Shown here: piece by piece, positions 25,777 to 34,637 of the stretch
Numbering within the stretch: the first letter of the stretch is position 1
Layout of the letters: each line of letters opens with the position of its first letter
Assembly (NCBI RefSeq): GCF_000828475.1
Contig: NZ_AP014648.1
Location: forward strand, 3,049,400-3,113,399
DNA length: 64,000 nt
Direction of reading: 5' to 3'
Origin: Methyloceanibacter caenitepidi
GTDB taxonomy: Bacteria > Pseudomonadota > Alphaproteobacteria > Rhizobiales > Methyloligellaceae
The notes under the pieces: generated by a model
Seen by the model: the letters and a program-made list of their open reading frames with translations, nothing else
Database searches by the model: none
Told to the model about the DNA's origin: nothing
Program-made: the position numbers and the translations under genes

Positions 25777-27801
25777 ATGGGCAACGATAATCGACATCCG
25801 CTGCGCAACGGGAAGACGAACGGGGCCGGAACCGACGACGCCGAGGACATCGACTCTGCGCCGGCCGACGTCGAACCAGACAACACCGCCAAGGCCGCTT
25901 CCGGTAACGGCACCGGTAACGGCAAGGGCGCTGCGATCGGCAACATCTTCGACGGCATCAAGTCTCGCGCCAATGGCGTCAACGGCGCCGATGGCCATGG
26001 CGCAAATGGGAGTGCCGCGATCGGCGGGCGCGTTTCCAGCTTGGACTTCAGGGGCGTCCTCACGAAGGGCCTTGCCAGCTGCCGGCGCAATCTCGCGACC
26101 GTCGCGGTGTTCTCGTTCGTGGTGAACCTGCTTGTGCTGGCCATCCCGGTCTATCTTTTCAATCTATCCGACCGCGTTCTGACGAGCCAAAGCATGGACA
26201 CGCTCGTCATGCTGACGATCGTCGTCGTCGGCGCAATCGGAGCACACGTCCTTTTGGACTTGGCACGCCGCACCATCCTCATGCGCGTCGCGGTCGATCT
26301 GGAAAGCAATCTCGGCGCGCCGGTCTTGAGCGCAGCGGCCCGGTCCTCGCAGAACGGGTCCAGCCGTGAGTTCCAAATCCTGTCGGAGCTGCAGCACCTG
26401 CGCAGCTTCATCACCGGCCCGGTACTTCTGACAATGCTCGATATGCCGGTGGTGCCGATCTATCTCGTCGTCGTCTTTCTGGTTCACCCCCATCTCGGCT
26501 TCATCGTCCTGGGGACCGGCATCGTCCTGCTTATACTTGCGCTCCTGAACCAGAAGTTCACGGCGGTGCATTTCGCCCGCGCAAACGCGTTCGGTACGCG
26601 GGCCAACTTGCAGGCCGACGCCATGGCGCGGAACGCACAGGTGATGAACGCCATGGGCATGGTCCCCGAGGGCGTCTTGATATGGGGCGGCGAGACGGCA
26701 GAGTCTCTAAAATCACAAGTGTCCGCGCAGGACCGCAATATTTGGCTGACCGCCTTGTCCAAGTTCGTGCGCCTCGGCACCCAGATCGCGATCCTGGGCT
26801 GGGGTGCCTACCTCGCAACGCATGGTCATTTGACGGGCGGCATGATTATCGCGGCGTCGATCGTCGGCAGCCGCGCCCTGTCACCGATCGAAGGCACGAT
26901 CGAAGGTTGGCGCAGTTTCGTGCAAGCACGATCCGCCTTCGCTCGCGTGCGGAAGCTGCTGCAATCCTCGCCGCTGAATTTCGATAGGCTCCGCCTGCCG
27001 CGCCCAAAGGGGCATTTGATCGTCGATCGCATTCTTTACGTGCCGCAGCCCGCAAAGAAGGTGATCCTGAATGGTGTCTCGTTCGAACTGAAGCCGGGCG
27101 AGTCCCTAGGTATCGTCGGCGCGTCCGGCACCGGCAAGTCGACACTGGGCAAGATGCTTGTCGGCTCGATCTTTCCCACGGCCGGCAACGTCCGCCTCGA
27201 CATGATGGATCTGCGCAACTGGGATCCGCGGCAACTCGGCGAGAACGTCGGCTATCTCCCGCAGGACGTCCAACTCTTCCCCGCGTCGATAAAGGAAAAC
27301 ATCGCGCGCATGCGTAAGGACGCGAGCGATGAGTCCATCTTCGACGCAGCCGAGATTGCGGACGTTCACGCCATGGTGTCGGAGTTCGCCCAAGGCTACG
27401 AGACTCAGGTTTCGATGGACGGGACGCCTCTTTCGGGCGGCCAGAAACAGCGCATCGGCCTTGCCCGCGCCTTCTTCGGAGACCCGCAGCTCGTCGTCTT
27501 GGATGAGCCGAATTCCAATCTCGATCCGCCCGGAGAGCGTGCGCTCGCCCGCGCTCTGGAGTTAGCGAAGAAGAAACAGATAACGGTGATTGCGATTACC
27601 CAGCGGCCGTCGCTGCTGAGGAGCGTGGACAAGATCATGATCCTGCAGAAGGGAACCGTCCAAGCGCTCGGCGACCGCAATGACATCATTCCGCTGCTCA
27701 CAGCGCGCAAGGAGCTCGAAACACAGAAGGTCGAAGCCAACGGCGGCGGGGCAAACTATCAGGCTGAAGAGTTGGACGATTTGGACCGCGAGGACGAGTA
27801 G
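25777..27801 (+). CDS. Type I secretion ABC permease-ATPase (PrtD type)
   Basis: The protein has 674 residues. The first 85 are a low-complexity Gly/Asn/Ala-rich cytoplasmic extension. A membrane domain (about 100-350) starts with NLATVAVFSFVVNLLVLAIPVYLFNLSDRV, typical of PrtD/AprD exporters. The ATPase domain has Walker A GASGTGKST, signature LSGGQKQR, and Walker B LVVLDEPNSNLD. The switch position normally held by His reads AITQRPSLL, so Gln replaces it. No peptidase C39 domain is present, fitting an uncleaved C-terminal signal. It should form the inner-membrane pump with the HlyD protein downstream. An outer-membrane TolC-like gene is not in the window. Confidence 0.9.
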   Translation: MGNDNRHPLRNGKTNGAGTDDAEDIDSAPADVEPDNTAKAASGNGTGNGKGAAIGNIFDGIKSRANGVNGADGHGANGSAAIGGRVSSLDFRGVLTKGLASCRRNLATVAVFSFVVNLLVLAIPVYLFNLSDRVLTSQSMDTLVMLTIVVVGAIGAHVLLDLARRTILMRVAVDLESNLGAPVLSAAARSSQNGSSREFQILSELQHLRSFITGPVLLTMLDMPVVPIYLVVVFLVHPHLGFIVLGTGIVLLILALLNQKFTAVHFARANAFGTRANLQADAMARNAQVMNAMGMVPEGVLIWGGETAESLKSQVSAQDRNIWLTALSKFVRLGTQIAILGWGAYLATHGHLTGGMIIAASIVGSRALSPIEGTIEGWRSFVQARSAFARVRKLLQSSPLNFDRLRLPRPKGHLIVDRILYVPQPAKKVILNGVSFELKPGESLGIVGASGTGKSTLGKMLVGSIFPTAGNVRLDMMDLRNWDPRQLGENVGYLPQDVQLFPASIKENIARMRKDASDESIFDAAEIADVHAMVSEFAQGYETQVSMDGTPLSGGQKQRIGLARAFFGDPQLVVLDEPNSNLDPPGERALARALELAKKKQITVIAITQRPSLLRSVDKIMILQKGTVQALGDRNDIIPLLTARKELETQKVEANGGGANYQAEELDDLDREDE

Positions 27802-27811
27802 GAGCGCTGCG

Positions 27812-29152
27812 ATGAGTCAGGTACCGGTGCCCCAGGAGTGGTATGCAGGCATTCCCCGATCGACGCGAGCAGCGACGATCTTCGGCATTTTCATAATGGT
27901 CGCATTTTTGCTCGGCTTTGGATCGTGGGCTTCAACCGCTCCTATCGCCGGCGCGATCATTGCGGGCGGCTCCTTCGTCGCGACTGGTGAGAACAAAATT
28001 ATTCAGCATCTGGAAGGCGGCGTGATCAAAGAGATCCGCGTTCGCGAAGGTGATGTGGTCGAGAAGGGCGACGTTCTCATCGACCTGGATGAGCGGGAGC
28101 CGCGCACGGAACTGCGCCGCTTGGAACTGCGCAAGGCCCGCGCCATGGCCCAGGAAGCACGCCTGAAGGCAGAAATGAATGAACAGGACGATGTGACTTT
28201 CCCGCAGGAAGTTGCCGATCAGGAATCCAATCCGGATATCGTGGAAATACTCGAACGCGAACGCCAGGCGCTGACGGCGCGGCGCAATGCCGTCAAGACC
28301 GAGGTCGCAACTCTGATGGAAGGCGTAGACGCCTTGAACCAGCGGGTCGAAGGCGGAAAGCTCCAGCTCGCCGCGGTCCGCCAGCAGCTGGCCTATGTCG
28401 AGGAAGAGCTCGAAGGGAAGAAGGGTCTGCTCGAGAAGGGGCTCATCCGCAAACCGGAGGTCCTATCCCTGGAACGTGCGAAGGCAAATCTGTCGGGTGA
28501 GATCGGTAGGCTGACTGGGGAAATCGGTGACGCGCGCGAACGCATCGCACGCATCAAAGAGCAGGTGACCGGCGTCCGGAACAATACCGTCAAGACGGCT
28601 GTGGAGGAGATGCACAAGGTCTCCGCCGAGCTCAAGGACGTACGCGAACTCATAAACGCGGCAAAGGCAGTGGTCGAACGCGTCAGCATCACCGCGCCGG
28701 TCAAAGGGATTGTGGTGAAGCTCCAGTACCACACGCCCGGCGGCGTCATCGAGCCGGGTAAACCGATCATGGAGCTCCTTCCGGTTCAGGCGGAGTTGCT
28801 GATCGAGGCACAAGTCAGACCGCGGGACATCGACGTCGTGAAGCGGGGCCAGCATGCGATGGTGCGCCTCTCCGCTCTCAACCGCCGTATCACGCCGATG
28901 ATTCCGGGCGAGGTCGTGTACGTCTCCGCGGATTCGCTCGTGTCAGGCAAACAGGACACATCGAACGCTCAAAGCGATGTCTATATCGCCCGCATCAAGC
29001 TGGATCTGATCGAGGCATCGAAACTCCCGGACTTCGCACCCACGCCCGGAATGCCTGTCGAGGTCTATATCAAGACGGCCGACCGGACCTTCCTCGAGTA
29101 TCTGTTCAAGCCCATCGAGGACAGCATGTCTCGAGCTTTCCGCGAATTGTGA
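27812..29152 (+). CDS. HlyD-family membrane fusion protein of the type I secretion system
   Basis: The protein has 446 residues. One membrane helix at about residues 22-45 (IFGIFIMVAFLLGFGSW) is followed by the N-terminal lipoyl half (GENKIIQHLEGGVIKEIRVREGD). A long coiled coil spans about 110-290, then the second lipoyl half (SITAPVKGIVVKLQYHTPGG) and the C-terminal beta domain. It bridges the inner-membrane ABC pump and a TolC-type pore. The ATG has TAGGAGCG upstream and lies 10 bases after the ABC gene, so translation is likely coupled. Confidence 0.92.
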   Translation: MSQVPVPQEWYAGIPRSTRAATIFGIFIMVAFLLGFGSWASTAPIAGAIIAGGSFVATGENKIIQHLEGGVIKEIRVREGDVVEKGDVLIDLDEREPRTELRRLELRKARAMAQEARLKAEMNEQDDVTFPQEVADQESNPDIVEILERERQALTARRNAVKTEVATLMEGVDALNQRVEGGKLQLAAVRQQLAYVEEELEGKKGLLEKGLIRKPEVLSLERAKANLSGEIGRLTGEIGDARERIARIKEQVTGVRNNTVKTAVEEMHKVSAELKDVRELINAAKAVVERVSITAPVKGIVVKLQYHTPGGVIEPGKPIMELLPVQAELLIEAQVRPRDIDVVKRGQHAMVRLSALNRRITPMIPGEVVYVSADSLVSGKQDTSNAQSDVYIARIKLDLIEASKLPDFAPTPGMPVEVYIKTADRTFLEYLFKPIEDSMSRAFREL

Positions 29153-29183
29153 CCGGCCGATATTCCCGAAGCCGCGTCACTGC

Positions 29184-30692
29184 TCAATGGACGAGAGCGC
29201 TTGTCTCTTGCTGTAGAGTCGATGCCGCCTGGAATGCTGAGTCGGCCTCCCCCGTTTTCCCGAGTGCCAGCAGTACCTGAGCGAGCCTCGAGTAAGCGGC
29301 GGCGTTGGAGGGTTTGCGCTGGAGAAACCGGCGGTACGTTTTTGCCGCGTCCGCAAAACGACTCTGCGCCTCGAAGGTGAGTCCGAGTCGGAGCCACACA
29401 TTGTCTGCATCCGGCTTGATCGAAATGAGCTTGCGGAACATTTGCCTTGCTCCCTGATAGTCCTTCTTGCGCATCAAGAGCTGCCCGCAGCCATAGAGCG
29501 CCGCAGGGGATCGAGGCGTCACGTCGAGCACCTGGCGATAGCCTCGCTCGGCATCGGCGAGCTTGTTGGCCTTGTGGAGTTGCATCGCTTTTTGCAGGAC
29601 GCGCGAAACACAGCGAGGATCGAGCTTGCCGCCGAGATTTCGATTCCCAGGCGCTGTGATGACGAGGTTATGGAGCAACACCTCTTCGACGCCGAACATG
29701 TACTTGTACTCTTCGTTGCCGCGCAGAAAGTCGTAGGTCGTGATTCCGTTCTCGATCGCATGCCGCAAACTGTAGGCATGGAGGGCGACGCCCGACGGGA
29801 CCGGCGTACGAACCGTTTCGTCGCGTCCCGCCAGGAAGAACAGAAACGCCTTCTTCTGATGGTCGACCAGGGTGGCAAGCGCCCCGAGCGGCCTGTCTCC
29901 TTGCCACACGACGGGAAGAAACAGAGCCCCGCCTTCGAAGCAGTCCCGAAACATGCTTCGATTGACCCGCACCAGCCCGCGTAGGCGATCGCCTTTGCGC
30001 TGCGCCCATTTCGTCGCCCAGAAGTTCATGAGAATATCGAGATCGCGGTCGATCGTGTCCGCGTTGGCAACGGTGATGCGGTACTCCTGCCCCTCATCGA
30101 CCTTCCGCAAAAAGCGGCGCATCTTCTGTCGCGTGTTCGAGCCGAGCCCCGCAAGATACGCGTCCCAGGAGTCCGGCAGGCTGATATACGGACAAACGAG
30201 ATTGTTGACGTTGTCCCTCTTGTTGACCGCCGGAATTTCGATCCGGCGAAAATCTTTCGCCGGCAAACTTCGCAAGAGGCGCTCGAGTCTGTTGGGGGAG
30301 GAACGGAAGAATTCCAATGTCAGCGCGGCCCAATTCGCCCGCCGAAGATAGCGGCTGAACGCAGAGACTGTTTGTCCTTCGCATTCAGGCCGTGTGATGA
30401 GGCCGGAGTAGTCCGACAGCCCGCGGCCGGCCAGCGTAATCTCGTTGTAAAAGCCGCCGCCCTGCTTGCGCATTCTCGTGCGCAGTCTCAGCGGAAAGAA
30501 CGCCACATAGTCGGAACAGCTGTCGGGCGCGGCGGCGAGAACGAACCATTGGGACCTGTCCCCATCCAGCCAGCGTGAGATCCAAGTCCAGGATAGGAAG
30601 AATTGCGCCTCGGGATCGCTCGCATACACGGCCTCCCAATTCTCCCTGATATCAAGCAGTTCCTGGTGCGTGTCGATGATGTCAATACGCAT
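29184..30692 (-). CDS. GNAT-like acyltransferase fused to TPR repeats
   Basis: The protein has 502 residues. Residues about 1-350 form a BioF2/CelD-like (Acetyltransf_6) double GNAT fold: FFLSWTWISRWLDG near the start, NTRQKMRRFLRKV, and HAIENGITTYDFLRGNEEYKYMFG near the end. Residues about 365-500 are TPR repeats (LHKANKLADAERGYRQVLDVTPRSP and successors). FemAB/CelD-like enzymes transfer acyl or amino-acyl groups; the TPR part likely docks a partner protein. It is convergent with the secretion operon, ending 31 bases from the HlyD gene. A role in modifying the secreted proteins is possible but only inferred. Confidence 0.8.
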   Translation of the reverse strand: MRIDIIDTHQELLDIRENWEAVYASDPEAQFFLSWTWISRWLDGDRSQWFVLAAAPDSCSDYVAFFPLRLRTRMRKQGGGFYNEITLAGRGLSDYSGLITRPECEGQTVSAFSRYLRRANWAALTLEFFRSSPNRLERLLRSLPAKDFRRIEIPAVNKRDNVNNLVCPYISLPDSWDAYLAGLGSNTRQKMRRFLRKVDEGQEYRITVANADTIDRDLDILMNFWATKWAQRKGDRLRGLVRVNRSMFRDCFEGGALFLPVVWQGDRPLGALATLVDHQKKAFLFFLAGRDETVRTPVPSGVALHAYSLRHAIENGITTYDFLRGNEEYKYMFGVEEVLLHNLVITAPGNRNLGGKLDPRCVSRVLQKAMQLHKANKLADAERGYRQVLDVTPRSPAALYGCGQLLMRKKDYQGARQMFRKLISIKPDADNVWLRLGLTFEAQSRFADAAKTYRRFLQRKPSNAAAYSRLAQVLLALGKTGEADSAFQAASTLQQETSALVH

Positions 30693-30966
30693 TGGGTACG
30701 TCTTATATCAGTTACTCCACCTCGTAGAGAGTACTATAAAGGAATGCTCATGTATAGAAACTTATCTGTTGAATAGAGTTAAAGTACACGCCGCGCCTCG
30801 GATCGATGTAAAGCTTGTGCAGATGCATGCCGGATGATAGATTTCCTTCGGTGCGCGAGAGTCCCGCCGATTTGGAAGGGAAACAGCCCCACTGCTACTG
30901 TCAGATCGAAAGGCGCTCGCGTACCGCTGTTAGCTTGGCGACACCCGACGCTGAGGGAGTCCTAAG
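30693..30966. other. Intergenic region between divergent GNAT-TPR and TIR genes
   Basis: It is relatively AT-rich and holds the promoters of two divergent genes. No gene was found. The plus side has a GGGAG ribosome binding site just before the TTG start of the TIR gene. Confidence 0.5.
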
Positions 30967-32058
30967 TTGTTCGGTTGGCTGACCTCTCCAGGACCCGCCA
31001 CACGGCACCAGCCGCGCAAGGCAACCTACGAAGGCTTCGTTGCGTGCAGCGACCGCGATGACGTGTGGGCCGACAAGCTTACGCAGCAACTCGAGCGCTA
31101 TTACGCGGGCAAGCCGGGCGCAGGGACGCACCACTTTTTCCGGGCAAGCAAAGACGAAAGTGCGAAATACGCGCTGGCGCAAACCACGATTGGCGCCTTG
31201 GAGGCGTCTCGAAGTCTCATTGTCATTTGCTCGCCCGCGGCGGCAAAAAGCTATCAAGTGAACGAACAGATCCGTGCCTTCAAGGCTCAGCATCCCACGC
31301 GGCCTGTCTTCCCTCTGATTGTCGATGGCAAGGCCGGCGACGAAGAAAGAGAGTGCATTCCGCCGCTGCTCAAATTCGAGATGGACGCCGATGGCAACAT
31401 TACGAAAGGGCCGGTCGACGTCGAGGCGGCCGATGTCAGCCAGGACAAGGACGAGCCGGAACGTGCCGCCGCCACAATAGCTTCCGACCTGTTGGGCTTG
31501 TCGCCGCGCAAAACGGCTCGGATAGGAGCGCGAGGAAAGAAGCGTGTCCGGAACCAACGCCTCGGCCCTTTGATGAACCTCGGCATCGTTGCGGGGCTGA
31601 CCGCAATCGCCGTTTTGAGCGGCTCACCGAACAACAAAGCTTTCTTCGCCCGGACGTTTGATCTCGTCGACGCCAACGTGGGGGAACCCGCGCGGAAGGC
31701 GATTGCCGACGCTGCGCCGCAAACCACCGCCGTCAACGTCTTCGCCTACGGTGAGTCGTTACTCTGGGATGTCATGAAACGCGGTCCGCTCACGCCGGAG
31801 ACGAAATACCGAAGAGCGGCGGTGCTGCTTCAATTTGCTCACACCTATAGAGAACTCGGCGACACCGAAAGGGCGGTGCTCGCCGCCGCTGATGCCCAAC
31901 ACCTCCTGCACTCGTTACGCAACGCCGAGCCGAGCAACGCCGACTTCGTACGCAGGCTGGAGATCGCTGACGATGATCTCGCGAAAATCCGGGCAGAAGA
32001 AAAACGCGCAACTGACATTCCGGATGGGAAAGAGCCGCTCTCTAAGTTGACAGAATAG
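30967..32058 (+). CDS. TIR-domain membrane protein
   Basis: The protein has 363 residues. Residues about 18-160 are a TIR domain: YEGFVACSDRDDVWADKLTQQLE at the start, LEASRSLIVICSPAAAKSYQVNEQI with the Glu that is the NADase catalytic residue in active TIRs, and FPLIVDGK. One membrane helix lies at about 200-216 (LMNLGIVAGLTAIAVLS). The last 140 residues are helical, TPR-like (RRAAVLLQFAHTYRELGDTERAV). The start is TTG at 30967 with GGGAG upstream; the next in-frame ATG is inside the TIR domain. Bacterial TIR proteins act in defence by consuming NAD, or in signalling. No partner gene is adjacent. Confidence 0.8.
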   Translation: MFGWLTSPGPATRHQPRKATYEGFVACSDRDDVWADKLTQQLERYYAGKPGAGTHHFFRASKDESAKYALAQTTIGALEASRSLIVICSPAAAKSYQVNEQIRAFKAQHPTRPVFPLIVDGKAGDEERECIPPLLKFEMDADGNITKGPVDVEAADVSQDKDEPERAAATIASDLLGLSPRKTARIGARGKKRVRNQRLGPLMNLGIVAGLTAIAVLSGSPNNKAFFARTFDLVDANVGEPARKAIADAAPQTTAVNVFAYGESLLWDVMKRGPLTPETKYRRAAVLLQFAHTYRELGDTERAVLAAADAQHLLHSLRNAEPSNADFVRRLEIADDDLAKIRAEEKRATDIPDGKEPLSKLTE

Positions 32059-32480
32059 TATCGGAACCGACAGCGAGATCATGTATCCCGCTTGGGTACG
32101 CAAAGTATAACCGTATGTCCTGAGAGCAAAAAATAAGGAAGCCCCGTACGGGGGGACACGGGGCCTCCTCAATTCCCATGGGCTGCGGTGGGAGGGAAAC
32201 CACCACATCTGTAATTATAGCACATTTACTTACAAGGTTGGAGAAAATATGCAGTATTAGCGGAGTCGGGTGCAGCCGCGCGACCCGCCGGTCCGGGCTG
32301 CGTTATCGGACTGCGGTCCAATCGAAAAGGGGTTCTGCACTGGGTGCGTCGGCACCGGAAATGTCCGCTGACGGTACTGGGCGAACACCTCGAGCACGCG
32401 CGACGCGGACCCGCCACAAGGGCCGGGCAGACGCCCTGTCACGTTTCAGGAGACGGTCGCAGTCGTCTTAGAGACGGGCC
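32059..32480. other. Gap with stem-loop but no gene
   Basis: No convincing coding frame was found on either strand. It contains the minus-strand terminator at 32136-32169. The short frames present are Arg/Pro-rich shadow translations. Confidence 0.5.
32128..32169 (-). terminator. Intrinsic terminator, minus strand
   Basis: AGGAAGCCCCGT pairs with ACGGGGCCTCCT with one mismatch. On the minus strand it is followed by TTATTTTTTG. It lies about 310 bases beyond the rcdA stop codon. Confidence 0.8.
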
Positions 32481-33011
32481 CTATTCGCGGTCTTGGCCGA
32501 AGGCCGCCTGGAGCCGCGAGAAATGCGCGCCGACAGGATGATGGGCATCGGCGCCCGGCTCCTTGAAATCCATCATCTGGTCGAGCCGGACCACCTGCTC
32601 TTGCAGCTTCACGCTCTCCTCGATGAGCGCGCGCAGCCGTTCCGGTAGCGCTTCGAGATCGCGCACGGGCTTTGAATCCTCCACCGGAAGCTTGATCTTG
32701 CGTTGCTCCTCGACCGCCTGTTCGGGGGTCAGTTCGCCTTCCGTGACAGCCCGGCGGATCAGGAGCCAGGACGCGAGCTGCATCAGCCGCGTGGTGAGAC
32801 GCATGCTCTCCGTGGCGTAAGCGAGAGAGTGCGGCGGCTTGAGCTGGCGGGCCTCCTTGCGGCCGTCGCCGTCGAGATAGGCCGCGGCCGCTTCGACCAG
32901 CGCCATGCCCTCGCGGAAGACGCTCTTGAACTGGTCGGAACGCGCGAATTTCGCGCCAAATGAGACGGTTACGCCGTCACCATAGGTTGTATTTTCGGTC
33001 TTCCCCGCCAT
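32481..33011 (-). CDS. rcdA: Protease adaptor RcdA (DUF1465)
   Basis: The protein has 176 residues, mostly helical: FARSDQFKSVFREGMALVEAAAAYLDGDGR, then SLAYATESMRLTTRLMQLASWLL and the Pro-rich EEQRKIKLP. This matches the DUF1465 family, whose Caulobacter member RcdA delivers CtrA to the ClpXP protease during the cell cycle. The start at 33011 follows GGGGGAC; the frame is open further upstream with a less likely MPLNKRGDG start at 33050. Its terminator lies unusually far downstream. Confidence 0.85.
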   Translation of the reverse strand: MAGKTENTTYGDGVTVSFGAKFARSDQFKSVFREGMALVEAAAAYLDGDGRKEARQLKPPHSLAYATESMRLTTRLMQLASWLLIRRAVTEGELTPEQAVEEQRKIKLPVEDSKPVRDLEALPERLRALIEESVKLQEQVVRLDQMMDFKEPGADAHHPVGAHFSRLQAAFGQDRE

Positions 33012-33125
33012 GTCCCCCGGTACTCCATCGCCCCTCTTATTGAGCGGCATACTATGCCATGGGCCAGCGCTGTCGTTACCTTCCGTTAGGAAAGGTTAAA
33101 ACGCAAGCTGTGGCGAGCGGAGGGC

Positions 33126-33155
33126 AAAAAAAAGGAGCCGCCGAAACGGCGGCTC
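33126..33155 (-). terminator. Terminator of the DUF1192 gene
   Basis: A perfect 9-bp stem GAGCCGCCG/CGGCGGCTC with a 3-base loop is followed on the minus strand by eight T. It lies 146 bases beyond the stop of the DUF1192 gene. Confidence 0.9.
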
Positions 33156-33300
33156 AGGAAGTTAACAGGGAGGCGTCAAACAGAGTGGAACAGGCCACTC
33201 AGATCCAGAGGACTGGATAACGATGACTTTACGGGGGAGTCCCTAACAACCGGTTAAGACTAAGGGCCTCTTTACCTAAAGAAACTCTGTCCCGGCCGGT

Positions 33301-33489
33301 CTAGCGTTTGAACGCGGCCTCTGCGGCATTGCGCGAGGATTGTTTCTCGCCGAGCACGGCCTCGATGCGCGCGATCTCGCCCTTCAAGGTTTCGATCAGC
33401 GCGCGCAATTCGTCCACGGACAGTGTGGATAAGTCCTTCCCGATCTCGTGGCCCTTCGGCTTTTTCGGTGTGAGGTCGTCGAGGTCCAT
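33301..33489 (-). CDS. DUF1192 small protein
   Basis: The protein has 62 residues. It begins MDLDDLTPKKPKGHEIGKDL and continues with a coiled-coil helix (LSVDELRALIETLKGEIARIE) with a variable Ala/Lys tail. This is the DUF1192 family, which sits beside an NAD(P)H-quinone oxidoreductase in many Rhizobiales, as here. Function is unknown. The start at 33489 matches the family N terminus; a longer version would add a non-conserved piece. Confidence 0.85.
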   Translation of the reverse strand: MDLDDLTPKKPKGHEIGKDLSTLSVDELRALIETLKGEIARIEAVLGEKQSSRNAAEAAFKR

Positions 33490-33609
33490 GGTCGAAATCT
33501 CCGCATCGCGCGCCGGCCATCGCATTCGTGCGATCGAGCTCATCCTAGCATCGCGCAGCCGTCTTCTCTAAGAGTGAACGAGCGAAAGCGAAGCCGAATG
33601 GGGACGAGA

Positions 33610-34605
33610 ATGCTGCCAGAGACCATGACCGTGATCGAAGTCCGCGAGCCGGGCGGACCGGAACAACTGACGCCGGGCACGCGGCCCGTGCCGAAGCCCG
33701 CCGCGGACGAAGTCCTCATCGCCGTATCCGCCGCCGGCATCAACCGGCCCGACGTGCTGCAGCGCCAAGGTCTCTACCCGCCGCCAAAAGGCGCGTCCGA
33801 TTTGCTGGGCCTGGAAGTGTCCGGGCCGGTCGTCGCCGTCGGAGAGAACGTGACCCGGTTCAAGCCCGACGATTTCGTCTGCGCGCTCGTGAATGGCGGC
33901 GGCTACGCGGAATACGCGGCCGCGCCCGAAGCCACCACTCTTCTTACGCCTCGAGGCCTGGGTGCGGTTGAAGCGGCGGCCCTGCCGGAGACCATCTTCA
34001 CCGTCTGGCACAACGTCTTCGAGCGTGGATGCCTCAAGGAAGGCGATTGGCTCCTGGTCCACGGCGGGGCGAGCGGCATCGGCACCACGGCCATCCAGCT
34101 CGGGACCGCATTCGGCGCAAAGGTGATCGTCACGGTGGGCGACGATGAGAAGGCCAAAGCCTGCGAAGAGCTCGGCGCGGTGAAGGCCATCAACTACCGC
34201 AAGGAAGACTTCCTCGAAGTCGTCAAAGAGGTGACGAACAAGCACGGCGCCGACGTGATCCTCGACATGGTGGGCGGCGACTATATCGAGAAGAACATCC
34301 GCGCCGCGGCGCTCGAAGGCCATATCGTGCAGATCGCGTTCCTCAAAGGCTCCAAGGTCGAGGTGGATCTCATGCGGCTGATGATGCGACGCCTCACCCT
34401 CACCGGATCGACGCTCCGTGCTCAGACCGATGCGACCAAGGCGACAATGGCCCGGGTGATCGAGGAGAAGATTTGGCCTCTGGTCGAAAACGGCCAGTAC
34501 AAGCCCGTTATCGACTCGACCTTCCCCCTCGTTGACGCCGCCGAAGCCCATAAGCGCATCGACGACCCCAGCCATGTGGGCAAGATCGTACTAACCACCA
34601 CATAG
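33610..34605 (+). CDS. NAD(P)H quinone oxidoreductase (zinc-independent, PIG3/QOR type)
   Basis: The protein has 331 residues. The catalytic GroES-like domain begins PVPKPAADEVLIAVSAAGINRPDVLQR. The nucleotide-binding site reads VHGGASGIGTTAIQLG at about residue 150. The zinc-binding cysteines of alcohol dehydrogenases are absent, fitting the QOR/PIG3 subgroup that reduces quinones with NADPH. The start at 33610 has GGGGACGAG before it; ATG codons at 33598 and 33625 are alternatives. It is divergent from the DUF1192 gene, an arrangement conserved in the order. Confidence 0.9.
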   Translation: MLPETMTVIEVREPGGPEQLTPGTRPVPKPAADEVLIAVSAAGINRPDVLQRQGLYPPPKGASDLLGLEVSGPVVAVGENVTRFKPDDFVCALVNGGGYAEYAAAPEATTLLTPRGLGAVEAAALPETIFTVWHNVFERGCLKEGDWLLVHGGASGIGTTAIQLGTAFGAKVIVTVGDDEKAKACEELGAVKAINYRKEDFLEVVKEVTNKHGADVILDMVGGDYIEKNIRAAALEGHIVQIAFLKGSKVEVDLMRLMMRRLTLTGSTLRAQTDATKATMARVIEEKIWPLVENGQYKPVIDSTFPLVDAAEAHKRIDDPSHVGKIVLTTT

Positions 34606-34637
34606 GAGCGGGACTACGCCAGCCCCGAAGCCGCGAT

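Noticed and set aside
32160..32240. Sequence GGCTGCGGTGGGAGG was examined as a possible SRP RNA or RNase P piece.
   Set aside because: The conserved loops of neither RNA are present.
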